64,000 nt of DNA. It comes from Lepas anatifera. Taxonomy: Eukaryota > Arthropoda > Thecostraca > Lepadidae. Location: assembly GCA_034440635.1 (NCBI GenBank), contig JAOTON010000040.1, positions 1-64,000 of the forward strand, written 5' to 3'. This document shows positions 1-10,526 of the stretch, in pieces. The notes beneath the pieces were generated by a model that made no database searches, was not told the origin of the DNA, and saw only the letters and a list, made by a program, of their open reading frames with translations. A program made the position numbers and the translations under genes. The number at the start of each line of letters is the position of its first letter. Position 1 is the first letter of the stretch.

Positions 1-326
1 TGGTAACAACAAAAGTCAGTGCGCATGCGCATTACAACTCATAGTCATGGAGGCTATCTCGGGAGCCAATAGACCGATTTCGCTCAAACTTTTGCGAGTA
101 AAAGCAGAATATCATCTGCTAATCCTAATTGATGGCATTATGACGCTGCACTATTATGCGCATGTGCAGTAGGAATTCTAGGAATAATAGGCTATAAGGG
201 ATCATTTAGACCAGGAGACAAACAAACGGCATATTAACATGCTTTAGTCAACTATAACGGTATCTTTGCTCTTAAGCACTGCAGACGTTACTGCGCATGC
301 GGACTGGGAGTAGGGTAACCGAAGCT
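1..326 (+). repeat. Block P2, copy 0 (partial unit at window edge)
   Basis: This is the 3' part of a Y-type unit cut by the window edge. It matches 20328-20649 and 39721-40049 almost base for base. It carries the perfect palindrome TGCGCATGCGCA at 20-31 and a degenerate one near 291-302. No coding potential was recognised. Its junction with block A shows that the unit left of the window was of Y type. Confidence 0.85.
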
Positions 327-689
327 AACTCGTTAACAAATTGGCTGAATTGGGTGAAAATCTGCAGGTATAGGTGAAATACGGTCGGCAAACCCATCAT
401 ATTTTATAATGTATCTCCTTTCTTCTGGTCATGCCCAGTCTTTACTTAACAAAACAACCATTATACGTGTGTTTATTTATTTGATGACATGAACAGAGGG
501 CAAACGTGGCGCAGTGTGCAGAGACATGCTAATTTAGGAAAACATGGGCTTACAAAGGGGATTGAATGGAGTCATAACGAGAACACAAGACCTAAAGTCC
601 GAAAATTGTGTTGGTATAAGTATCATACTGCTGAAAACACTCGCCTGTCAATCGAACTGTTTGCCTAACGTACATTGTCACCGGCTTCT
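327..689 (+). repeat. Block A copy 0, ending in left arm L-I
   Basis: Block A starts at AACTCGTTAACAAATTGGCTG-like sequence and ends with the 13-base left arm GTCACCGGCTTCT (677-689). Ten copies occur in the window. Block A is always the 3' end of a unit, whether P2 or a satellite array precedes it. The short open frames in it are not conserved in length between copies, so it looks non-coding. Confidence 0.85.
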
Positions 690-811
690 CCTGCGCCGGA
701 GCGGCACCTGCCGAGGCCGCAGGCCGAGGTCAGAAGCCGGTGACGAACGAAGTAAGAAACGGCTTCTATTCTGACAGTTTTTCCGGTCTCGTCGTGGCTG
801 TCTGTTGTTGT
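690..811 (+). repeat. Junction 1: nested hairpin linker plus right arm R-I
   Basis: This is the most complete junction. The outer stem pairs GTCACCGGCTTCT (677-689) with AGAAGCCGGTGAC (732-744). The middle stem pairs CCTGCG (690-695) with CGCAGG (718-723). The inner stem is CGGCA-CC-TGCCG (702-713). AGAAGCCG (732-739) can instead pair with CGGCTTCT (760-767), giving two mutually exclusive folds. A T-run and GTC/TTG-rich sequence then lead into module X. Confidence 0.75.
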
Positions 812-1635
812 CTGTTCTGAGCGCTGGTATCAGAGACCTAAAACTTTTGTGGATAGAAGGCACTTCCAAATGAATAAGCACGACGGTTGTCAATTTTCAA
901 AATTTTCAAAATTTTGCCCGGAATTTTGCATTATGTGATTTTTAACTTTTATTTTTCTATTTTTTGCTAATTCATCTAGACTCTTCAAACTTGCACCCTT
1001 TTACATCAGGGAAATTTGTAGTTCACACAAAAAGTTGGAAAGAAAAAGCTTTAAATTTAGGGCCTCTAAATTAGCTTTTAAACTTTGCACCCTAAATTTG
1101 GCATAAAACTCATGGTCTAAACTACAGGCTCGAAATATCTGAAGCTACAGCAGTTCAGGTTCTGAGTCAAATATCAACTTAAAGTTCGGTTTGTGCAGTA
1201 CTGCACAAACACAGAAACAAAACAAAAACGGAAATTTAAGGGTCCTTTTTGGCCCATTCCGTGAAGGTCTGCATTTCCCAAAATATCATTCAAACCCTTA
1301 TATCTTCCGATCTAATTGATAAAAATTAGTTCCCATTTCAGATAATAAAAGAGAATAGCCTCCTTTATTATATATTTAGAGATAAAAACTTTCAGACTGA
1401 AACTTTTTATTTTATAGGCAAAAATAAAATATAAGTTTTTAAAATTTTTATTCTCAGCCCCTGGTTTCCAGACCATGATAGCTACGGTATTGAACTTAAC
1501 ACGGCTGGATAGAAAACTTCGTTGCCGTCATTTTTCTCACTCATACCCCCCACTTATCTCTTACGGCTTCCGCGCTATAAGCCGTAAAATGCATTTCAAA
1601 GTGGTAATTTTATCAGCTCATTTTTGCTTCACACC
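812..1635 (+). repeat. Module X copy 1
   Basis: About 820 bp, AT-rich, starting CTGTTCTGAGCGCTGG. It contains a perfect 22-bp palindrome at 1189-1210 with core TTTGTGCAGTACTGCACAAA. Copies lie at 4429, 9129, 14568, 21080, 27548 and 34796. A 65-codon open frame (1475-1672) recurs in several copies but is frameshifted in others. Module Z is a diverged relative along most of its length. The function is not recognised. Confidence 0.8.
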
Positions 1636-2433
1636 GGGGTTTAGGGTGGTTAGAGTCATTGGAGGGAAATGAAATTTTGCATGCAGCTAGATAAGAGACA
1701 TATGTCGACATTCCATCTGCATATATATCAATGAAACACCAAGTTACCTTTACTAACATGCCGTTCCTCCACGCATCGTTGTAGCAAATCACCACGCGTC
1801 ACCCCTGCGTCCACGTCGCGGCAACGCCGGCGATCGGCGCGGCCGTTTCTGTTTATTTATGGTCTGGTAAAAAAGTACCCAACACTACCCATAATGCATC
1901 ACAAGTAATTAGAGTACCGTAAAAGTCTGAGTTTACAATAAGAGAATTATGTTTCTGTTTTTGGACCATGGGTGGATCCAGGGAATAAGTAGGCTAGGTG
2001 CCCCCCCCCACCCTTCTCCCCCATCCCCTCCGCCAACCCCCAATCGACCATCGGCGCCCTCTGAAATTGTAAAGACACGCCTCTCAAGGCGAATGACGCT
2101 CCCTGAAATGTCGCTTCCCATACGCGGATCCAGGATTGCCTATCGGGGGCGAGGTGGAAGGGGAAACTTCCTGGTGGGCGCTATCTACACCAGGGACGCC
2201 ACTTTTGGCCGGAAAAACCTATCAAGTAGGCGCTAAAACCTATCAGTAGACCCCGATACCTGCATCTCGGGGAAAACGACATTTCAGGGGGTGCCATCGA
2301 ACTTTCCAGGGGTTTCCAGGACAATTTCAGGGGGCGCTAAGATTCTATGGGGGGCACCTGTCCCCTTTCCCCTTGTATCCGCCTATGTCGTTTCGGGGGC
2401 GGGGGGCACGGAGGTGGGGCGTTACTGGTGTGG
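1636..2433 (+). repeat. Tail T1 copy 1, with embedded hAT-like MITE
   Basis: T1 links module X to the satellite. Inside it, 1969-2385 has long imperfect terminal inverted repeats: TGGGTGGATCCAGGG ... AGGTGCCCCCC on the left, and the reverse complement of GGGGGGCACCT ... TATCCGCCTA on the right. GGCGGATCCA-like ends are typical of hAT-type MITEs. No clear target duplication was found. The right end leads directly into the satellite. Confidence 0.65.
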
Positions 2434-3936
2434 GGGTAAGGAGATCGAGCATAAGCGGATCCAGGACATCAGCATGGGGGTAAGGGCTAAAGAGTTCGAG
2501 CATAGGCGGACCCAGGACATCAGTACGAGGGTGGGGCTAGGGAGTTAGAGCATAGGCGGATCCAGGACATCGGTACGAGGGTCGGGCTAGGGAGTTAGAG
2601 CATAGGCGGATCCAGGACATTAGTACGGGGATGGGGCTAAGCAGCTGAGCATTAGCGGAATCAGGACATCAGTACAGGGTGAGACTCGGGAGTTCCAGCA
2701 TAGGCGGATCCAGGACATCAGTAGGGGTAGGGGCTACGGAGTTCGAGCATAGGCGGATCCAGGATATTAGTACGGGGATGGGGCTAAGGAGCTCGAGCAG
2801 AGGCAGATCTAGGACATCAGTACGGCGGTGGGGCTAAGAAGCTCGAGCATAAGCGGATTCAGCTGATCAGTACGGGGGTGGGGCTCGGGAGCTCGAGCAT
2901 AGTCGGATCCAGGACATCAGTAGGGGGTGGGGGCTAAGTAGTTCGAGCATAGGCGGATCCAGGGCAGTACAGAGGTGGGGCTACGAAGTTCGAGCACAGG
3001 CGGATCCAGGACATCAGTAAGGGGGTGGGGTAAGGAGCTCGAGCATAGGCGGATCCAGGACATCAGTGGGGGGGGTAGGGGCTACGGAGTTCGAGCATAG
3101 GCGGATCCAAGACATCAGGAAGAAGGTGGGGTAAGGAGCTCGAGCATAGGCGGATCCAGGACATCAGTAGGGTGGTAGGGGCTAAGGAGTTCGAGCATAT
3201 GCGGATTCAGGACATCAGTACGGGGGTGGGGCTCGGGAGCTCGAGCATAGGCGAATCCAGGACATCAGTAGAGGGTCGGGGCTGAGCATAGGCGGTTCCA
3301 GGGCAATACAGAGGTGGGGCTAAGGAGCTCGAGCAGAGGCGGATCCAGGACATCAGTACGGGGGTGGGGCTAAGGGGCTCGAGTATAGGCGGATCAAGGA
3401 CATTAGTACGGGGGTGGGGCTAAGGAGCTCGAGCATAAGCGGATCCAGGACATCAGCACGGGGGTGAGGCTAAGGAGCTGGAGCATAGGCGGATCCAGGA
3501 CATAAGTATGGGTGTGGGGCTAAGGAGCTCGAGCAGAGGCGGATCCAGGACATCAGTATGGGGGTGGGGCTAAGGAGCTCGAGCAGAGGCGGATCCAGGA
3601 CATCAGTACGGGGGTGGGGCTAAGGAGATCGAGCATAGGCGGATCCAGGACATCTGTACGGGGGTGGGGCTAAGGAGCTCGAGCATAAGCGGATTCAGGA
3701 CATCAGTACGTGGGTGGGGCTCGGGAGCTCGAGCATAGGCGGATCCAGGACATCAGTAGGGGTAGAGGCTAAGGACTTCAAGCATAGGCGGATCCAGGGC
3801 AGTATAGAGCTGGGGCTACGGAGTTCGAGCATAGGCAGATCCAGGACATATGTAAGGGGGTGGGGTAAGGAGCTCGAGCATAGGCGGATCCAGGACATCA
3901 GTTCGGTTGTGGGGCTGAGGTCTCGAGCTGGGGCAT
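2434..3936 (+). repeat. 50-bp satellite array 1
   Basis: A tandem array of about 30 monomers of 50 bp. Each monomer carries GGATCCAGGACATCAG, GGGGGTGGGGCTAAGG and GAGCTCGAGCATA, so BamHI, SacI and XhoI sites recur. One strand is strongly G-rich. The last monomer has a conserved variant ending (GAGGTCTCGAGCTGGGGCAT) before block A. Open frames on both strands are products of the repeat. Confidence 0.95.
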
Positions 3937-4300
3937 AACTCGGTAACAAATAGGCTGAATTGGGTGAAAATCTGCACGTATAGGTGAAATACCGTCGGAA
4001 AACCCATCATATTTTATATCGTATCTCCTTTCTTCTCGTCATGCCCAGTCTTTGCTTAACAAAACAAACATTATGCGTGTGTTTATTTCTTTGATGATAT
4101 GAACAGAGGGCACGCGTGGTGCAGTATGCAGAGACATGCTAATTTAGGAAAACATGGGCCTAGACAGGGGATTGAATGGAGCCATAATGAGAACATAAAA
4201 CCTAAAACTCCAACACTGCGTTGTTATAAGTATCAAACTGCTGAAAAAAACTCGCCTGTCAATCGAACTGTTTGGCTAACGTACATTGTCACCGGCTTCT
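3937..4300 (+). repeat. Block A copy 1 with left arm L-I
   Basis: Second copy of block A, here preceded by a satellite array rather than P2. It ends in left arm GTCACCGGCTTCT at 4288-4300. Confidence 0.85.
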
Positions 4301-4428
4301 CCTGCGCCAGAGCGGCACCTGCCGAGGCCGCAGGCCGAGGTTGTCAAGCCGGTGACGAACGAAGTGAACGGTTTATTCTGACAGTTTTCGGTCTCGTGGT
4401 TGTCTGTTGTTGTTGTTGTTGTTGTTGT
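4301..4428 (+). repeat. Junction 2: hairpin linker with shortened right arm
   Basis: The GC-rich linker is kept. The right arm is reduced to AAGCCGGTGAC (4346-4356), which still pairs with 11 bases of the left arm. The downstream repeat arm is degenerate (CGGTTTATTCTGAC). A (TTG)n tract closes the junction. Confidence 0.7.
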
Positions 4429-5252
4429 CTGTTCTGAGCGCTGGTATCAGAGACCTAAAACTTTTGTGGATAGAAGGCACTTCCAAATGAATAAGCACCA
4501 CGGTTGTCAATTTTCAAAATTTTCAAAATTTTGCCCAGAATTTTGCATTATGTGATTTTTAACTTTTATTTTTCTATTTTTTGCTAATTCATCTAGACTC
4601 TTCAAACTTGCACCCTTTTACATCAGAGAAATTTGTAGTTCACACAAAAAGTTGGAAAGAAAAAGCTTTAAATTTAGGGCTCTAAATTAGCTTTTAAACT
4701 TTGCACCCTAAATTTGGCATAAAACTCATGGTCTAAACTACAGGCTCGAAATATCTGAAGCTACAGCAGTTCAGGTTCTGAGTCAAATATCAACTTAAAG
4801 GCCGGTTTGTGCAGTACTGCACAAACACAGAAACAAAACAAAAACGGAAATTTAAGGGTCCTTTTTGGCCCATTCCGTGAAGGTCTGCATTTCCCAAAAT
4901 ATCATTCAAACCCTTATATCTTCCGATCTAATTGATAAAAATTAGTTCCCATTTCAAATAATAAGAGAGAATAGCCTCCTTTATTATATATTTAGAGATA
5001 AAAACTTTCAGACTGAAACTTTTTATTTTATAGGCAAAAATAAAATATAAGTTTTTAAAATTTTTATTCTCAGCCCCCTGGTTTCCAGACCATGATAGCT
5101 ACGGTATTGAACTTAACACGGCTGGATAGAAAACTTCGTTGCCGTCATTTTTCTTACTCATACCCCCCACTTATCTCTTACGGCTTCCGCGCTATAAGCC
5201 GTAAAATGCATTTCAAAGTGGTAATTTTATCAGTTCATTTTTGCTTCACACC
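4429..5252 (+). repeat. Module X copy 2
   Basis: Near-identical to copy 1. The 22-bp palindrome is intact at 4805-4826, and the 65-codon frame is open at 5092-5289. Confidence 0.8.
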
Positions 5253-6051
5253 GGGGTTTAGGGTGGTTAGAGTCATTGGAGGGAAATGAAATTTTGCATG
5301 CAGCTAGGTAAGAGACATATGTCGACATTCCATCTGCATATATATCAATGAAACACCAAGTTACCTTTACTAACATGCCGTTCCTCCACGCATCGTTGTA
5401 GCAAATCACCACGCGTCACCCCTGCGTCCACGTCGCGGCAACGCCGGCAATCGGCGCGGCCGTTTCTGTTTATTTATGGTCTGGTAAAAAAGTACCCAAC
5501 ACTACCCATAATGCATCACAAGTAATTAGAGTACCGTAAAAGTCTGAGTTTACAATAAGAGTATTATGTTTCTGTTTTTGGACCATGGGTGGATCCAGGG
5601 AATAAGTAGGCTAGGTGCCCCCCCCCCACCCTTCTCCCCCATCCCCTCCCCCAACCCCCAATCGACCATCGGCGCCCTCTGAAATTGTAAAGACACGCCT
5701 CTCAAGGCGAATGACGCTCCCTGAAATGTTGCTTCCCATACGCGGATCCAGGATTGCCTATCGGGGGCGAGGTGGAAGGGGAAACTTCCTGGTGGGCGCT
5801 ATCTACACCAGGGACGCCACTTTTGGCCGGAAAAACCTATCAAGTAGGCGCTAAAACCTATCAGTAGACCCCGATACCTGCATCTCGGGGAAAACGACAT
5901 TTCAGGGGGTGCCATCGAACTTTCCAGGGGTTTCCGGGACAATTTCAGGGGGCGCTAAGATTCTATGGGGGGCACCTGTCCACTTTCCCCTTGGATCCGC
6001 CTATGTCGTTTCGGGGGCGGGGGGCACGGAGGTGGGGCGTTACTGGTGTGG
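5253..6051 (+). repeat. Tail T1 copy 2, with hAT-like MITE
   Basis: Same as T1 copy 1. The MITE-like segment runs 5586-6003 and its right end reads CTTGGATCCGCCTATG, the reverse complement of the CATAGGCGGATCCA found in every satellite monomer. Confidence 0.65.
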
Positions 6052-8714
6052 GGGTAAGGAGATCGAGCATAAGCGGATCCAGGACATCAGCATGGGGGTA
6101 AGGGCTAAAGAGTTCGAGCATAGGCGGACCCAGGACATCAGTACGAGGGTGGGGCTAGGGAGTTAGAGCATAGGCGGATCCAGGACATCGGTACGAGGGT
6201 GGGGCTAGGGAGTTAGAGCATAGGCGGATCCAGGACATCGGTACGAGGGTCGGGCTAGGGAGTTAGAGCATAGGCGGATCCAGGACATTAGTACGGGGAT
6301 GGGGCTAAGCAGCTGAGCATTAGCGGAATCAGGACATCAGTACGGGGTGAGACTCGGGGGTTCCAGCATAGGCGGATCCAGGACATCAGTAGGGGGGTAG
6401 GGGCTACGGAGTTCGAGCATAGGCGGATCCAGGATATTAGTACGGGGATGGGGCTAAGGAGCTCGAGCAGAGGTGGATCTAGGACATCAGTACGGCGGTG
6501 GGGCTAAGAAGCTCGAGCATAAGCGGATTCAGCTGATCAGTACGGGGGTGGGGCTCGGGAGCTCGAGCATAGTCGGATCCAGGACATCAGTAGGGGGTGG
6601 GGGCTAAATAGTTCGAGCATAGGCGGATCCAGGGCAGTACAGAGTTGGGGCTACGAAGTTCGAGCACAGGCGGATCCAGGACATCAGTTAGGGGGTGGGG
6701 TAAGGAGCTCGAGCATAGGCGGATCCAGGACATCAGTGGGGGGTAGGGGCTACGGAGTTCGAGCATAGGCGGATCCAAGACATCAGGAAGAAGGTGGGGT
6801 AAGGAGCTCGAGATAGGCGGATCCAGGACATCAGTAGGGGGTAGGGGCTAAGGAGTTCGAGCATATGCGGATCCAGGACATCAGTACGGAGGTGGGGCTA
6901 AAGTTCGAGCATAGGCGGATCCAGGACATCAGTACGGGGGTGGGGCTAAGAGCTCGAGCATAAGCGGATTCAGTTCAGTACGGGGGTGGGGCTCGGGAGC
7001 TCGAGCATAGTCGGATCCAGGACATCAGTAGGGGTGGGGGCTAAATAGTTCGAGCATAGGCGGATCCAGGGCAGTACAGAGGTGGGGCTACGAAGTTCGA
7101 GCACAGGCGGATCCAGGACATCAGTAAGGGGGTGGGGTAAGGAGCTCGAGCATAGGCGGATCCAGGACATCAGTGGGGGGTAGGGGCTACGGAGTTCGAG
7201 CATAGGCGGATCCAAGACATCAGGAAGAAGGTGGGGTAAGGAGCTCGAGCATAGGCGGATCCAGGACATCAGTAGGGGGTAGGGGCTAAGGAGTTCGAGC
7301 ATATGCGGATCCAGGACATCAGTACGGAGGTGGGGCTAAGAAGTTCGAGCATAGGCGGATCCAGGACATCAGTACGGGGGTGGGGCTAAGGAGCTCCAGC
7401 AAAGGCGGATCCAGGCCTCAGTACGGGGGTGGGGCTAAGGAGCTCGAGCATAGGCGGATCCAGAACATCAGTACGGTGGTGGGGCTCGGGCGTTCCAGCA
7501 TAGGCGGATCCAGGACATTAGTAGGGTAGTAGGGAATAAAGATTTTGAGTATAGGCGAATCCAGGGCAGTACGGAGGTGGGGCTACGGAGTTCGAGCATA
7601 GGCAGATCCAGGACATCACTTCGGGGGTGGGGCTAAGGAGCTCGAGCATAGGCGGATCCAGGACATCAGTGCAGGGGTGTGGCTCCGGAGCATGAGTAAA
7701 GGCGGATCCAGGACATCAGTACGGGGGTGGGGCTAAGGAGTTCGAGCATAGGTGGATCCAGGACATCTGTAGGGGGTGGGGCTAAAGAGCTGGAGTATAG
7801 GCGGATCCAGGACATCAGTATGGGTGTGGGGCTAAGGAGCTCGAGCGGAGGCGGATCCAGGGCATCAGTACGGGGGTGGGGCTAAGGGGTTCGAGTATAG
7901 GCGGATAAAGGACATCAGTACAGAGGTGGGGCTAAGGAGCTCAATCATAAGCGGATCCAGGACATCAGCAGAGGGGTAGGGGCTAAAGAGTTCGGGCATA
8001 GGCGGGTCCAGGACATCAGTACGGGGGTGGGGCTAAGGAGCTCGAGCATAAGCGGAGCCAGGATATCAGTACGGCGTTAGAGGCTAAGGGGTTTGAGCAT
8101 AGGCGGATCCAGCATATCGGTACGGGGATGGGGCTAGGGAGATCCAGCATAGGCGGATCCAGGACATCTGTACCGAGATGGGGCTAAGGAGCTCGAGCAT
8201 AGGCGGATCCAGGACATCAGTATGGGTGTCGGGCTAAGGAGCTCGAGCAGAGGCGGATCCAGGACATCAGTACGGGGCCGGGGCTAAGGGGCTCGAGTAT
8301 AGGCGGATCAAAGACATCAGTACGGGGGTGGGGCTAAGGAGCTCGAGCATAAGCGGATCCAGGACCTCAAGGGGCTAAAGAGTTAAAACAGGTAGGGGCT
8401 AAAGAGTTCAAACATAAGCGGATCCAGGACATCAGTACGGGGGTGGGGCTAAGGAGCACGAGCATAGGCGGATTCAGGACATCAGTACGTGGGTGGGGCT
8501 CGGGAGCTCGAGCATAGGCGGATCCAGGACATCAGTAGGGGTAGTGGCTAAGGAGTTCAAGCATAGGCGGATCCAGGGCAGTATAGAGGTGGGGCTACTG
8601 AGTTCGAGCATAGGCAGATCCAGGACATATGTAAGGGGGTGGGGTAAGGAGCTCGAACATAGGCGGATCCAGGACATCAGTTCGGTGGTGGGGCTGAGGT
8701 CTCGAGCTGGGGCA
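6052..8714 (+). repeat. 50-bp satellite array 2
   Basis: About 53 monomers. An internal block of roughly 440 bp is repeated in tandem (starting near 6509 and again near 6952), marked by the rare variants GCATAGTCGGATCC and GTGGGGGCTAAATAG. This is a local higher-order duplication. The closing monomer is the conserved end variant. Confidence 0.93.
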
Positions 8715-9078
8715 TAATTCGGTAACAAATAGGCTGAATTGGGTGAAAATCTGCAGGTATAGGTGAAATACCGTCGGAAAACCCATCATATTTTATATTG
8801 TATCTCCTTTCTTCTCGTCATGCCCAGTCTTTGCTTAACAAAACAAACATTATGCGTGTGTTTATTTCTTTGATGATATGAACAGAGGGCAAGCGTGGTG
8901 CAGTATGCAGAGACATGCTAATTTAGGAAAACATGGGCCTAGACAGGGGATTGAATGGAGCCATAATGAGAACACAAAACCTAAAACTCCAACATTGCGT
9001 TGTTATAAGTATCAAACTGCTGAAAACACTCGCCTGTCAATCGAACTGTTTGGCTAACGTACATTGTCACCGGCTTCT
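8715..9078 (+). repeat. Block A copy 2 with left arm L-I
   Basis: Block A following array 2. The left arm GTCACCGGCTTCT is at 9066-9078. Confidence 0.85.
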
Positions 9079-9128
9079 CCTGCGCCAGAGCGGCACCTGC
9101 CGAGGCCGCAGGCCGAGGTTGTTGTTGT
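9079..9128 (+). repeat. Junction 3: hairpin linker without right arm
   Basis: The linker hairpin (CCTGCG/CGCAGG around CGGCA/TGCCG) is followed directly by three TTG units and module X. The right arm and its downstream partner are absent, so this is a headless join. Confidence 0.7.
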
Positions 9129-9952
9129 CTGTTCTGAGCGCTGGTATCAGAGACCTAAAACTTTTGTGGATAGAAGGCACTTCCAAATGAATAAGCACCA
9201 CGGTTGTCAATTTTCAAAATTTTCAAAATTTTGCCCAGAATTTTGCATTATGCGATTTTTAACTTTTATTTTTCTATTTTTTGCTAATTCATCTAGACTC
9301 TTCAAACTTGCACCCTTTTACATCAGAGAAATTTGTAGTTCACACAAAAAGTTGGAAAGAAAAAGCTTTAAATTTAGGGCTCTAAATTAGCTTTTAAACT
9401 TTGCACCCTAAATTTGGCATAAAACTCATGGTCTAAACTACAGGCTCGAAATATCTGAAGCTACAGCAGTTCAGGTTCTGAGTCAAATATCAACTTAAAG
9501 GCCGGTTTGTGCAGTACTGCACAAACATAGAAACAAAACAAAAACGGAAATTTAAGGGTCCTTTTTGGCCCATTCCGTGAAGGTCTGCATTTCCCAAAAT
9601 ATCATTCAAACCCTTATATATTCCGATCTAATTGATAAAAATTAGTTCCCATTTCAGATAATAAGAGAGAATAGCCTTCTTTATTATATATTTAGAGATA
9701 AAAACTTTCAGACTGAAACTTTTTATTTTATAGGCAAAAATGAAATATATGTTTTTAAAATTTTTATTCTCAGCCCCCTGGTTTCCAGACCATGATAGCT
9801 ACGGTATTGAACTTAACACGGCTGGATAGAAAACTTCGTTGCCGTCATTTTTCTCACTCATACCCCCCACTTATCTCTTACGGCCTCCGCGCTATAAGCC
9901 GTAAAATGCATTTCAAAGTGGTAATTTTATCAGTTCATTTTTGCTTCACACC
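9129..9952 (+). repeat. Module X copy 3
   Basis: Close copy of X. The 22-bp palindrome is at 9505-9526 and the 65-codon frame is open at 9792-9989. Confidence 0.8.
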
Positions 9953-10526
9953 GGGGTTTAGGGTGGTTAGAGTCATTGGAGGGAAATGAAATTTTGCATG
10001 CAGCTAGGTAAGAGACATATGTCGACATTCCATCTGCATATATATCAATGAAACACCAAGTTACCTTTACTAACATGCCGTTTCTCCACGCATCGTTGTA
10101 GCAAATCACCACGCGTCACCCCTGCGTCCACGTCGCGGCAACGCCGGCGATCGGCGCGGCCGTTTCTGTTTATTCATGGTCTGGTAAAAAAGTACCCAAC
10201 ACTACCCATAATGCATCACAAGTAATTAGAGTACCGTAAAAGTCTGAGTTTACAATAAGAGTATTATGTTTCTGTTTTTGGACCATGGGTGGATCCAGGC
10301 AATAAGTAGGCTAGGTGCCCCCCTCAGACTTCTCCCGCTAACCCCCTCCCCCAACCCCCAATCGACCATCAGAGGTGCAGGGTGCCATCGAACTTTCCAG
10401 GGGTTTCCGGGACAATTTCAGGGGGCGCTAAGATTCTATGGGGGGCACCTATCCCCTTTCCCCCTTGGATCCGCCTATGTCGTTTCGGGGGGGGCACGGA
10501 GGTGGGGTGGTTACGGGTGAGGGGGT
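9953..10526 (+). repeat. Tail T1 copy 3 (internally deleted)
   Basis: The MITE-like segment (10286-10476) has lost about 220 bp between ATCGACCATC and GGTGCCATCG relative to the other T1 copies. Both termini remain. Confidence 0.65.

Noticed and set aside
729..775. Right-arm hairpin as a hammerhead ribozyme (TGACGA ... GAAAC)
   Set aside because: The first conserved C of the core is G, and the type II version has no GAAAC in place, so the fold is not a hammerhead.
2434..3936. CRISPR-like array of regularly spaced repeats
   Set aside because: The whole 50-bp unit is repeated with no unique spacers; it is satellite DNA in a eukaryote.
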